Assembly: GCF_014648435.1 (NCBI RefSeq)
Contig: NZ_BMRC01000019.1
Span: forward strand, 62,001 to 126,000
DNA: 64,000 nt
From: Nonomuraea spiralis
Lineage (GTDB): Bacteria > Actinomycetota > Actinomycetes > Streptosporangiales > Streptosporangiaceae
Reading direction: 5' to 3'
Numbering within the stretch: position 1 is the stretch's first letter; each line of letters begins with the position of its first letter. A program made the translations under genes and the position numbers. Positions 8,387 through 15,875 of this stretch are shown piece after piece. The notes beneath the pieces are model-generated. The model did not search any database. It saw only the letters and a program-made list of their open reading frames with translations, and was not told the origin of the DNA.

Positions 8387-9310
8387 TCAGCTCCCCCCGC
8401 CGCCGCAGCCGCCCCCGCAGCCGCCGCCTCCGCAACCGCTCCCGCCGCCGCATCCCGGCGCGCCGCAACCACCGCCGTGCCCGCCCGCGCTCTCCGACTG
8501 GACGTGGCCGCCCGGTCCGCTGCGCCGCCGCCCGCGCAGCAGCGTCAGGTCGGGGGAACCGTTGATCGCCAGGGTCAGGTTGGCATCGTTCAGCTCGCCG
8601 AGGCCGTACAGCGCGACGGCCACCGGGCCTCCGGACGTGCCCGGCGGGTGGTCCAGCTTGGCCCGGTCGAGCGCGGCCTGTCCGGCAGCGGTCAGGTCGG
8701 TCGGGAACGAGCGCCGGTGTCCGGCGATGGCGGTCGGCGCGCCCACGACCGTCCCGGCCAGGACGCCGAGCGCGGCCAGGGGAAGCGGGGACGTGCCCTC
8801 GGCGGCCACCGACAGCGCCTCCACGACCGCCCCGGCGAGGGCCAGCACCGCCAGCACCCGTAACCGGACGATCAGCCGGTCGACCTGGATGAAGGAGCCG
8901 GTGGGGTGGATCGCGCCGATCCTGCCCAGCCGGTGCCTGAGCTCGTCCAGGGTCTCGCCCTGGCTCACGCGATGCCTGATCGTGCTGGCCCAGTCTCCGG
9001 GGGAGCGCTCGACCTCGGCCAGGACGGCGTCCTCGACCGGCTCGCCGGTGCTCTGCGCGCCGGCCACCTGGTGCACCCGTCCGTCGCGGGACACGCGTAC
9101 GGCCCCTGACGCGGCCAGCAGCCCGACGGCGGTCTCGGCGGCGCGACGCGCGCCGCCCGCCAGGAAGGCCAGCTCGTAGGGGCCGAGATCGTGCGGCCTG
9201 GGTTCGGTGGCCGCGCCCCGGATGGCGATGTGCTCGCGCCGGACCGCGAGAACCGTGACGGTTGCCGTCACGGCCAGCGCCACCGCGAGGATGAGAAGGA
9301 ACAGATCCAT
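8387..9310 (-). CDS. TIGR04222-like membrane protein with Cys/Gly tail
   Basis: A 307-residue protein starting at ATG 9310 behind GGGGAGGGCGT; a longer frame exists but lacks a ribosome site. Residues about 2-22 form one membrane segment and about 150-195 two more. The middle is soluble (LGPYELAFLAGGARRAAETAV), resembling the TIGR04222 family. The last about 30 residues are low complexity, GGHGGGCGAPGCGGGSGCG onward, with five Cys spaced by Gly. Such a tail next to a DUF692 gene makes it the likely modified substrate. Codon 150 (8861-8863) is TTA, extremely rare in this genome. A TTATAC promoter-like hexamer lies near 9356. Confidence 0.87.
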   Translation of the reverse strand: MDLFLLILAVALAVTATVTVLAVRREHIAIRGAATEPRPHDLGPYELAFLAGGARRAAETAVGLLAASGAVRVSRDGRVHQVAGAQSTGEPVEDAVLAEVERSPGDWASTIRHRVSQGETLDELRHRLGRIGAIHPTGSFIQVDRLIVRLRVLAVLALAGAVVEALSVAAEGTSPLPLAALGVLAGTVVGAPTAIAGHRRSFPTDLTAAGQAALDRAKLDHPPGTSGGPVAVALYGLGELNDANLTLAINGSPDLTLLRGRRRSGPGGHVQSESAGGHGGGCGAPGCGGGSGCGGGGCGGGCGGGGS

Positions 9311-9390
9311 ACGCCCTCCCCTCGTACGGCCCGACGGGCCGCGTACCGGGAAGACGTATAAGACGGGCATAAAGGTTCCGGGCGCTCAGG

Positions 9391-9435
9391 ACGCCCGTGC
9401 GCGGTGCGGCGGCCAGCACCGCCGCACCGCGGGCG
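9391..9435 (-). terminator. Hairpin after pckG
   Basis: A perfect 12-base-pair stem (9401-9412 with 9419-9430) with a six-base loop lies directly after the pckG stop. There is no long U tract, as is common for actinobacterial hairpin terminators. Confidence 0.7.
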
Positions 9436-9440
9436 CCCGC

Positions 9441-11234
9441 TCAGCCGAGCCGGTCGAGCAGGGCGTCGTACTCGTCCCACAACTCCTTCGGCAGGTGGTC
9501 GCCGAACTTCTCGAAGTGGGCCGGGATCAGCGCCGCCTCCTCGCGCCACACGTCGCGGTCGACCGACAGCAGCGTGCGCAGGTCCTCGGCGGACAGGTCG
9601 AGGCCCTTGGTGTCGAGCTCGGCCGGCAGCAGGCCGATCGCCGTGGGGATCGCCTTGGCCTCGCCGTTGAGGCGGTCGACGATCCACTTGAGCACGCGGC
9701 TGTTCTCGCCGAAGCCGGGCCAGATGAACGCGCCCTCGTCGTTCTTCCTGAACCAGTTGACGTAGTAGATGCGCGGCAGCTTGGCGCCCTTGACCCGGCC
9801 GACCTTGAGCCAGTGCCCGAAGTAGTCGCCCATGTTGTAACCGCAGAACGGCAACATGGCGAACGGGTCGTAGCGCAGCTCGCCCACCTTGCCCTCGGCC
9901 GCGGCGGTCTTCTCGGAGGCGACGTTGGCTCCGAGAAAGACGCCGTGCTCCCAGCTCAGCGACTCCGTGACCAGAGGCACGGCGGTGGCGCGGCGGCCAC
10001 CGAAGAGAATCGCCGAGATGGGCACGCCCTTGGGGTCCTGCCATTCCGGTGCGATGGTCGGGCACTGGGAGGCGGGAGTGGTGAAGCGGGCGTTCGGGTG
10101 GGCGGCGGGCTCGTCGCTGTCGGGCGTCCAGGAGCGGCCCTTCCAGTCGGTCAGGTGCGCCGGGGGCTCCTCGGTGAGCCCCTCCCACCACACGTCCCCG
10201 TCGTCGGTCAGGGCGACGTTGGTGAAGATGCTGTTGCCCCAGAGGGTCCTGATCGCGTTGGCGTTGGTCACCTCGCCGGTGCCGGGCGCGACGCCGAAGA
10301 AGCCGGCCTCGGGGTTGATGGCGTACAGGCGGCCGTCGTCGCCGAAGCGCATCCAGGCGATGTCGTCGCCGATCGTCTCGACCTTCCAGCCCGGGATCGT
10401 GGGCTGGAGCATGGCGAGGTTCGTCTTGCCGCACGCGCTCGGGAAGGCGGCCGCCACGTAGCGGGTCTCGCCGGCGGGCGGCGTGAGCTTGAGGATGAGC
10501 ATGTGCTCGGCCAGCCAGCCCTCGTCGCGGGCCATGACGCTGGCGATGCGCAGCGCGTAGCACTTCTTGCCGAGCAGGGCGTTGCCGCCGTAGCCGGAGC
10601 CGTAGGACCAGATCTCGCGGGTCTCCGGGAAGTGGCTGATGTACTTGGTCGAGCTGCACGGCCAGGCCACGTCCGGACGGCCCGGCTCCAGCGGCGCGCC
10701 GACGGAGTGGACCGCCTTGACGAAGTCGCCCCGCTGCTCGATCAGGCGCAGGGCCCGGTCGCCCATTCGGGTCATGATCCGCATGGACACGGCGACGTAC
10801 GCGGAGTCGGTGATCTCGACGCCGAGCTGCGAGATCTCCCCGCCGAGCGGGCCCATGCAGAACGGGACGACGTACATCGTGCGCCCGCGCATGCAGCCCT
10901 GGAACAGCTCGCCGAACGTCTCGCGCATCCGCGCTGGAGCGATCCAGTTGTTGGTGGGCCCCGCGTCCTCCTCGCGCTCGGAGCAGATGTAGGTACGGTC
11001 CTCCACCCGGGCCACGTCGCTGGGATCGGACTTGGCGTAGAAGCTGTTGGGGCGGGCGGCGAGCCGGGTGAGCGTGCCCTGCTCCACGAGGAGGTTGGTC
11101 AGGCGCGTCCACTCCTCCTCCGAACCGTCGCACCACTCGATCCGGTCGGGCTGGGTCAGGGCTGCGATCTCGTTCACCCACGCAACCAATTCGCGATTGC
11201 TCGTCGGCGCGGGCACTTCCACGGAAACGGACAC
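9441..11234 (-). CDS. pckG: Phosphoenolpyruvate carboxykinase (GTP)
   Basis: A 597-residue cytosolic enzyme that converts oxaloacetate and GTP to phosphoenolpyruvate, the entry step of gluconeogenesis. Family signatures are clear: FPSACGKTNLAML (P-loop with the reactive Cys), GDDIAWMRFGDDG, SYGSGYGGNALLGKKC and NWFRKNDEG. Length matches GTP-type PEPCKs of about 600 residues. It starts at GTG 11234 with TGGAGGAG nine bases upstream. The upstream 250-base region holds three tandem GntR/DasR-type boxes (11401-11457) and a GCCAATTGGC palindrome (11295-11304), implying control by sugar-derived effectors. Confidence 0.97.
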   Translation of the reverse strand: MSVSVEVPAPTSNRELVAWVNEIAALTQPDRIEWCDGSEEEWTRLTNLLVEQGTLTRLAARPNSFYAKSDPSDVARVEDRTYICSEREEDAGPTNNWIAPARMRETFGELFQGCMRGRTMYVVPFCMGPLGGEISQLGVEITDSAYVAVSMRIMTRMGDRALRLIEQRGDFVKAVHSVGAPLEPGRPDVAWPCSSTKYISHFPETREIWSYGSGYGGNALLGKKCYALRIASVMARDEGWLAEHMLILKLTPPAGETRYVAAAFPSACGKTNLAMLQPTIPGWKVETIGDDIAWMRFGDDGRLYAINPEAGFFGVAPGTGEVTNANAIRTLWGNSIFTNVALTDDGDVWWEGLTEEPPAHLTDWKGRSWTPDSDEPAAHPNARFTTPASQCPTIAPEWQDPKGVPISAILFGGRRATAVPLVTESLSWEHGVFLGANVASEKTAAAEGKVGELRYDPFAMLPFCGYNMGDYFGHWLKVGRVKGAKLPRIYYVNWFRKNDEGAFIWPGFGENSRVLKWIVDRLNGEAKAIPTAIGLLPAELDTKGLDLSAEDLRTLLSVDRDVWREEAALIPAHFEKFGDHLPKELWDEYDALLDRLG

Positions 11235-11400
11235 GACTGTGACTCCTCCACTCTCTCAGGGCCCAAACATCATTGACGACGAAGGCGCATGAAAGCCAAT
11301 TGGCATAGACCTATTGGCGCGACCGTCGCCGCAGGCAGCGGCCCTGACGATCCGGGGAGCCTACCCAAGTCTCCGGGATTTAAAAGAAGGATTTCCGGCC

Positions 11401-11457
11401 AGTGGTCCAGGCCAATTCCCGTGGTCTAAACCAATTACCGAAGTGGTTTAGTCCAAT
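11401..11457. promoter_or_regulatory. Three tandem GntR/DasR-like boxes upstream of pckG
   Basis: Three near-copies of the same site occur at 11402-11415 (GTGGTCCAGGCCAA), 11421-11434 (GTGGTCTAAACCAA) and 11443-11456 (GTGGTTTAGTCCAA), spaced 19 and 22 bases. The middle one differs by one base from TGGTCTAGACCA, the core of the DasR-responsive element. They lie 170-220 bases upstream of pckG and after the stop of the gene at 11485. Confidence 0.65.
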
Positions 11458-11484
11458 TCCCGGAGCCGTTTCCGCCCGGTCTTC

Positions 11485-12006
11485 TCATGAATTGACGTCG
11501 GGGCCCGCGCTGCGCACCCTGTCCACATGCTGGAGCGCGTCGCGCAGCTCGGCCAGCCAGGTGTCGGTGTTCTTGCCGACCAGGCGTACGCACCAGGCGA
11601 GCGCGTCGCTGCGACTCCTCGCCACCCCCGCGGCCACGAGCGTGTCGAGCACCTGACGCTCCGACTGGCGCAGTCGCGTCATCACGGGCACGGACAGTGT
11701 GGTGAACATCACAGTCTCACCCCCGCACCGCACGCCCCAGGAGACCTTCTGGCGGAAGCGGCGCTCGGCCTCGCGCGCGATCTCGATGCGCCGCTCCCGC
11801 GTCTCCTCCCTGAACCTGCGGGCCAGCCCCTCGATCAGGGCGGCGCGCTCGGCCTCGGGGGTGTCGGCGGGCGGGTCGGGCAGCGTGCCGAGCACCGCGA
11901 TCTCCTCGCGGTCCCGGACGATCTCGGGGGTCTCGACGAACCAGCCCTCGGGGAGCCGGCCGGTGAACCAGCCGCGGACCTGCGCGGTCACTTCATCTGT
12001 TGACAT
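11485..12006 (-). CDS. Conserved hypothetical with ribbon-helix-helix-like C-terminus
   Basis: A 173-residue soluble protein. The N-terminal half has WFTGRLPEGWF and an Arg/Glu-rich helix (ALIEGLARRFREETRERR). The C-terminal half contains MTRLRQSERQVLDTLVAAG followed by SRSDALAWCVRLV, a pattern like a ribbon-helix-helix DNA-binding unit. ATG 12006 has no ribosome site: the base pairs before it form a TGTAATC/GATTACA inverted repeat that includes the start codon. The protein may therefore bind its own start region and regulate itself. No catalytic motif is visible. The function is unknown; the DNA-binding idea rests on the short motif only. Confidence 0.75.
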   Translation of the reverse strand: MSTDEVTAQVRGWFTGRLPEGWFVETPEIVRDREEIAVLGTLPDPPADTPEAERAALIEGLARRFREETRERRIEIAREAERRFRQKVSWGVRCGGETVMFTTLSVPVMTRLRQSERQVLDTLVAAGVARSRSDALAWCVRLVGKNTDTWLAELRDALQHVDRVRSAGPDVNS

Positions 12007-12021
12007 GTAATCACGATTACA
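12006..12021. promoter_or_regulatory. Start-codon inverted repeat
   Basis: TGTAATC-AC-GATTACA is a perfect seven-base inverted repeat with a two-base spacer. It covers the first base of the ATG of the gene 11485-12006, where a ribosome site would normally lie, so it fits an autoregulatory operator at a leaderless or near-leaderless start. Confidence 0.55.
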
Positions 12022-12074
12022 CAGTTGCGCGCGAAATGCACGAGCCGAACCGCGGATTCTGCTCAGGGGTTGCC

Positions 12075-13238
12075 TCAGCGGACGCGGGCGGCCACGACCG
12101 GGCTGACCCGGACGACGCCGGCCAGGTTCCGGGTGTTCAGCGGGGAGATCTTGACGACGTCACCGGTACGGGGTGCCTGCAACACCTTGCCGTCGCCCCA
12201 GTAGATCGCCACATGCGAGATGTAGGCCGGATTCGTCGGGTCGTTGCGCCAGAAGATCAGATCACCGGGCTGCGCCTGGGCCAGCGGCACCTGCGGCCCG
12301 GCCACCCACTGCTGGTGCGTCACCCGCGGCATCCGTACGCCCGCCTGCGCGTACGCCCACTGCACCAGCCCCGAGCAGTCGAACGTGTCGGGCCCCTCGG
12401 CCCCCCACACGTACGGGCGGCCCAGCTTGGACACCGCGGCCTTCAGCGCCGCCGTGAGCTGCTCCACGGTCATGAACGACCCGGATGGCCACTTCTGGGG
12501 GTTGGCGGTCTGGGCGCGCGGCTGGACGGGGTTGACGGTGGCCACCTGCGTGCCCTTGGGCATCGCGGCGAGGATGGCCCTGCGCAGCGCGTCGGAGTTG
12601 GTGCTCGGGGCGCTGACGATGAGCGCGTTGTCGCGCGGGAGGCGCAGCCTGCGCCCGGTCTCCTTGGACACGACCGCGTCGACCGCGCCGAACCCGGTGG
12701 TCGCGTACGCGCCGATGCGCAGCGGCCCGGCCGGGCCGCTCACACGGCTGTGCAGCGCGAGCCCGCCGTCGTTGCCCAGCACGAACGAGACCGCCACGTC
12801 ACCGGAGGCCACGTTCTGCCACAGGGCGTCGGAGGAGGCGGTCACCTTGGGGGTGTAGGACCGGAAGGTGGACGGGTTGACCGCGAGCGTCTGCACCCGT
12901 TTGCCGTCGAGCGAGATCGAGGCCGCGTCGGCCAGCTCAAGCGCCCGTACACCGCGCAGCTTGGCGACCTTCCGCAGCAACTCCTCCGTGAACGGCTTGC
13001 GCGTGAGCACGAAGAGGTTGGGTTTGTGCAGCTTGCCGAGCGGCGACACCGGCTGAGCGGTACGGGCCTGCGCCAGGAGCGTCTGCTCCGGCACCGGCCG
13101 CGCCCGCACCACGTCGGCCGGCGGCGCCTGCTCCCCCGTCTGGACCAGCACCAGCACGTCGGTGGTCAGCACGGCCACGAGCGTCACCACGATGAACGGG
13201 ATGAGCCTGGATAAGTCTCGCCGCTTCCGCGTCTTCAC
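12075..13238 (-). CDS. NlpC/P60 peptidoglycan endopeptidase
   Basis: A 387-residue secreted or membrane-anchored cell-wall hydrolase. An N-terminal membrane anchor (RLIPFIVVTLVAVLTTDVLV, about 11-31) precedes a 240-residue linker domain. The C-terminal NlpC/P60 papain-like domain has Cys288 in DTFDCSGLVQWAY and His342 in SHVAIYWGDGK. It would cut peptide stems of peptidoglycan. Codon 9 (13212-13214) is TTA, which in streptomycetes makes translation depend on the rare UUA-reading tRNA; that dependence here is inference. It lies downstream of greA on the same strand, separated by a strong terminator. Confidence 0.92.
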   Translation of the reverse strand: MKTRKRRDLSRLIPFIVVTLVAVLTTDVLVLVQTGEQAPPADVVRARPVPEQTLLAQARTAQPVSPLGKLHKPNLFVLTRKPFTEELLRKVAKLRGVRALELADAASISLDGKRVQTLAVNPSTFRSYTPKVTASSDALWQNVASGDVAVSFVLGNDGGLALHSRVSGPAGPLRIGAYATTGFGAVDAVVSKETGRRLRLPRDNALIVSAPSTNSDALRRAILAAMPKGTQVATVNPVQPRAQTANPQKWPSGSFMTVEQLTAALKAAVSKLGRPYVWGAEGPDTFDCSGLVQWAYAQAGVRMPRVTHQQWVAGPQVPLAQAQPGDLIFWRNDPTNPAYISHVAIYWGDGKVLQAPRTGDVVKISPLNTRNLAGVVRVSPVVAARVR

Positions 13239-13277
13239 CAGGAAGCCGAGATCCTGCGCGATTCCGGGCGAACGCGA

Positions 13278-13308
13278 AAACGCCGCCGGGCCGACGTGGG
13301 CCCGGCGG
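13278..13308 (-). terminator. Intrinsic terminator of greA
   Basis: CCGCCGGGCC (13283-13292) pairs perfectly with GGCCCGGCGG (13299-13308) around a six-base loop, followed on the minus strand by CGTTTTCGC. Confidence 0.85.
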
Positions 13309-13324
13309 TCAGGATCTGCGGGGG

Positions 13325-13825
13325 TCAGTTGCCGATGTACGGCACAGCCTCAAGGATCTCGACGGTGTTCTGGCGGCCGTTGGGCATCGAGTACGTCGCC
13401 TTCTCACCGATCTTCTTGCCGTTGATCGCCGAGCCGAGCGGCGACTTGGGCGAGTAGACGTCGATCGGAGCTCCGCTCTCCTCGCGGGAGGCGAGCAGGA
13501 AGGTGACCTCGTCGTCGTCGCCGACGAACCGGATCGTCACGGTCATGCCGGGGCCGACCACGCCCTCGGCCTTGGGGGCCTCGCCAACCTTGGCGTTGTC
13601 GATGATCTGGCGGAGGTGGAAGATCCGGGCCTCCATCTTGCCCTGCTCGTCCTTGGCTGCGTGGTAGCCGCCGTTCTCCTTCAGGTCGCCCTCTTCACGG
13701 GCGGCTTCGATCTTCTTGGCGATGTCGACGCGCCCGGGGCCAGAGAGATATTCGTACTCCGCCTTCAGGCGGTCGTACGCCTCCTGCGTCAGCCATGTGA
13801 CGTTCTCATCGCGAGAGTCGGCCAC
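13325..13825 (-). CDS. greA: Transcription elongation factor GreA
   Basis: A 166-residue factor that stimulates the transcript-cleavage activity of stalled RNA polymerase. The N-terminal coiled coil (TQEAYDRLKAEYEYLSG, then IEAAREEGDLKENGGYH with the acidic tip residues) and the C-terminal globular domain (IDVYSPKSPLGSAINGKKIGE) are complete and of standard length. Its order with the DUF4307 gene and mca matches Rv1080c-Rv1082 of M. tuberculosis. An efficient hairpin terminator follows it. Confidence 0.97.
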   Translation of the reverse strand: MADSRDENVTWLTQEAYDRLKAEYEYLSGPGRVDIAKKIEAAREEGDLKENGGYHAAKDEQGKMEARIFHLRQIIDNAKVGEAPKAEGVVGPGMTVTIRFVGDDDEVTFLLASREESGAPIDVYSPKSPLGSAINGKKIGEKATYSMPNGRQNTVEILEAVPYIGN

Positions 13826-13933
13826 GGGTTCTCCTTGCTTGCCTAGGGGGCCCTGAGATCAGTTGAGGATGCGGATGGTTGAATTGCGAAAGGCTAACAA
13901 CTCAGCCGACCGGACGCTTCCCCAAATGTCTCA

Positions 13934-14353
13934 CTATACGAGATTGCAGTACTGGATGTGGACGGAAGTGGCCTGACCACTGGTGTCCAGGCTCTCCTTG
14001 AGCTGCTTACTACCCTCACCAGCCGGGATTCTTACTTCCTTGCTACCGACTTCCGCGTGGTAGACGTCCAGTGCCCTGATCCGGCAGACGGCCACTCTAT
14101 CGTCGGGCTTGTACACCTCGAACGTGATCTCCGCGCGTCCGGGCGCGTCGACGTTGAACGCGACGACCTGCGACGGGGCCTCCGAGCCGCCCGAGGTCAT
14201 CGACCACATCACGTAGCCCCATCCACCTGCGACGATGGCCACCAGCACGCCGATCACGACATGCACGACCAGCCGGCCGCCTCTCTTCGGACGGTCGGGG
14301 AAGTCGTCGGGTGTGCCGAGAACGGGTCCGTTCCCGACATCTTCGGTGACCAT
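13934..14353 (-). CDS. DUF4307 single-pass membrane protein
   Basis: A 139-residue protein starting at ATG 14353 behind AGGGAG. After a hydrophilic N-terminus (TPDDFPDRPKRGG) it has one membrane segment (about 29-51, VVHVVIGVLVAIVAGGWGYV). The extracytoplasmic C-terminal domain contains two Cys (VAVCRIRALDVY and VHIQYCNLV) that may form a disulfide. It corresponds to Rv1081c, which sits between greA and mca, and here it is divergent from mca. The biochemical role of this family is unknown; the conserved neighbourhood suggests a link with thiol or envelope physiology, which is inference. Confidence 0.85.
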   Translation of the reverse strand: MVTEDVGNGPVLGTPDDFPDRPKRGGRLVVHVVIGVLVAIVAGGWGYVMWSMTSGGSEAPSQVVAFNVDAPGRAEITFEVYKPDDRVAVCRIRALDVYHAEVGSKEVRIPAGEGSKQLKESLDTSGQATSVHIQYCNLV

Positions 14354-14500
14354 GGCGGAATCTCCCTGCACTCCCTGAGCGTTATCCGAGACAATTGTCG
14401 CCCGCGGGGGGCGTGCCCTCGCGACCGCCCAGCAGAAACTAACCTCTCTGGACGAGTGACCGGTCCTCCACCGAGGAGACCCTGTGAGGAGAACGCGCCC

Positions 14501-15385
14501 GTGAGTGCACCCCTGAGGTTGATGGCAGTCCATGCCCACCCCGACGACGAGTCGAGCAAGGGCGCCGCCACGATGGCGCGTTACGTACGCGAAGGCGTGG
14601 AAGTTCTGGTCTGTACCCTCACGGGCGGTGAGCGCGGTTCGGTGCTCAACCCGAAGATGGACCGGCCCGAGGTCGTGGCGAACATCGGCGAGGTGCGCAA
14701 GGCCGAGATGGAGCGGGCCCGCGAGATCCTCGGGGTCCAGCAGCGTTTCATGGGCTTTGTCGACTCCGGCCTGCCGGAGAGCGAGGAGGAGGAGCTGCCC
14801 GAGGGCTGCTTCGCCCTGCAGAAGCTTGAGGACGCCTCGGCCCCGCTGGTGGCCGCCGTGCGCGAGTTCCGTCCGCACGTGATCATCACGTACGACGACG
14901 ACGGCGGCTACCCGCACCCCGACCACATCATGACCAACAGGGTCTCGGTCGAGGCGTTCGAGGCGGCTGGCGACCCCGACCGCTACCCGGGCGCCGGCGA
15001 CCCCTGGCAGCCGCTGAAGCTCTACTACCAGATGGGCTTCACCAAGGAGCGCTTCGAGGCGCTGCACGAGGCCATGACCGAGCGCGGGCTCGGCTCCCCG
15101 TACTCCGACTGGATCGCGCGGTGGGAGGACCGGCCCGCCAAGTGGCCGGTGACGACGCGGGTGCCGTGCGGCGAGTACTTCCAGATCCGCGACGAGGCGC
15201 TGCTCGCGCACGCCACCCAGGTCGACCCCGACGGCTTCTGGTTCGTCTGCCCGCGCGAGCTGCAGCAGGAGATCTGGCCGACGGAGGACTACCACCTGGC
15301 TCGCTCGCTGGTCGACACCGAGGCGCCCGAGGACGACCTGTTCGCCGGCATCCACGCCGAGGACGTCTCACCCGCCTGCCACTGA
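14501..15385 (+). CDS. mca: Mycothiol S-conjugate amidase
   Basis: A 294-residue zinc amidase that cleaves mycothiol S-conjugates so the mercapturic acid can be exported, a cytosolic detoxification step found only in mycothiol-making actinobacteria. The LmbE/PIG-L zinc site is evident: AVHAHPDDESSKGA near the start and a second metal His in GGYPHPDHIMTNR. I chose GTG 14501 because GAGGAGA lies upstream and the protein then begins at the conserved LRLMAVHAHPDDE. The stop is 34 bases before the next small gene, and the order matches Rv1082-Rv1083. Confidence 0.95.
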   Translation: MSAPLRLMAVHAHPDDESSKGAATMARYVREGVEVLVCTLTGGERGSVLNPKMDRPEVVANIGEVRKAEMERAREILGVQQRFMGFVDSGLPESEEEELPEGCFALQKLEDASAPLVAAVREFRPHVIITYDDDGGYPHPDHIMTNRVSVEAFEAAGDPDRYPGAGDPWQPLKLYYQMGFTKERFEALHEAMTERGLGSPYSDWIARWEDRPAKWPVTTRVPCGEYFQIRDEALLAHATQVDPDGFWFVCPRELQQEIWPTEDYHLARSLVDTEAPEDDLFAGIHAEDVSPACH

Positions 15386-15419
15386 CCGGACCATCCCATC
15401 CGGGTGGCAGACTGAAGGT

Positions 15420-15581
15420 GTGACAGTTCTCGTAGCCGGTGACATCAGTCCGGGTCTGCTCGGCTTCACCGTCGTCGCCCTCATCGGGCTGGCCTTGTAC
15501 ATCCTGATCAAATCGATGAACAAGCAGATCTCGAAGATCCAGGTTCCGCACGAGGGCGACGTGGACAAGAAGGCCAGATAG
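15420..15581 (+). CDS. Small single-pass membrane protein downstream of mca
   Basis: A 53-residue protein from GTG 15420 to TAG 15579-15581. It has a short exterior N-terminus, one membrane segment (about 11-32, GLLGFTVVALIGLALYILI) and a charged tail KSMNKQISKIQVPHEG. A GAAGG sequence precedes the start. The next gene begins at the base after its stop. It matches the small Rv1083-type protein that follows mca in mycobacteria. The function is unknown. Confidence 0.8.
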   Translation: MTVLVAGDISPGLLGFTVVALIGLALYILIKSMNKQISKIQVPHEGDVDKKAR

Positions 15582-15875
15582 ATGCCGATCGAAGTGGTCG
15601 ACAACTCGACGGAATGCCGCTTCGAGGTGCTCGTCGACGGCAAGGTCGCCGGGTTCGCCGACTACCGCCTGCTGCCCACCAAGATCGTCTTCACCCACAC
15701 CGAGGTGCTGCCCGCCTACGAGGGGCAGGGGCTGGCCGGCAGGCTGGTCGAGTTCGCGTTGCGCGCGAGCATCGACACCGGGCTGCGCATCGTGCCGCTG
15801 TGCCCCTACGTGGCCCGCTACATCGAGCGTCACCCCGAGTTCAGGGAGTTCACCGACTCCTCAGCCGCGGGGTGA
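15582..15875 (+). CDS. Small GNAT-fold acetyltransferase (YjdJ/Acetyltransf_CG type)
   Basis: A 97-residue compact GNAT protein starting immediately after the preceding stop codon. It shows FTHTEVLPAYEGQGLAGRLVEFAL, the acetyl-CoA-binding loop of the Acetyltransf_CG family, and LCPYVARYIERHPEF, the conserved C-terminal helix. Such proteins have the acetyl-CoA site but unknown acceptors. Its last 15 bases overlap the 3' end of the opposing gene 15861-17009. Confidence 0.88.
   Translation: MPIEVVDNSTECRFEVLVDGKVAGFADYRLLPTKIVFTHTEVLPAYEGQGLAGRLVEFALRASIDTGLRIVPLCPYVARYIERHPEFREFTDSSAAG

Noticed and set aside
13239..13324. A c-di-AMP (ydaO) riboswitch upstream of the NlpC/P60 gene
   Set aside because: Only 86 bases separate it from greA and they contain the greA terminator; there is no room for the riboswitch.
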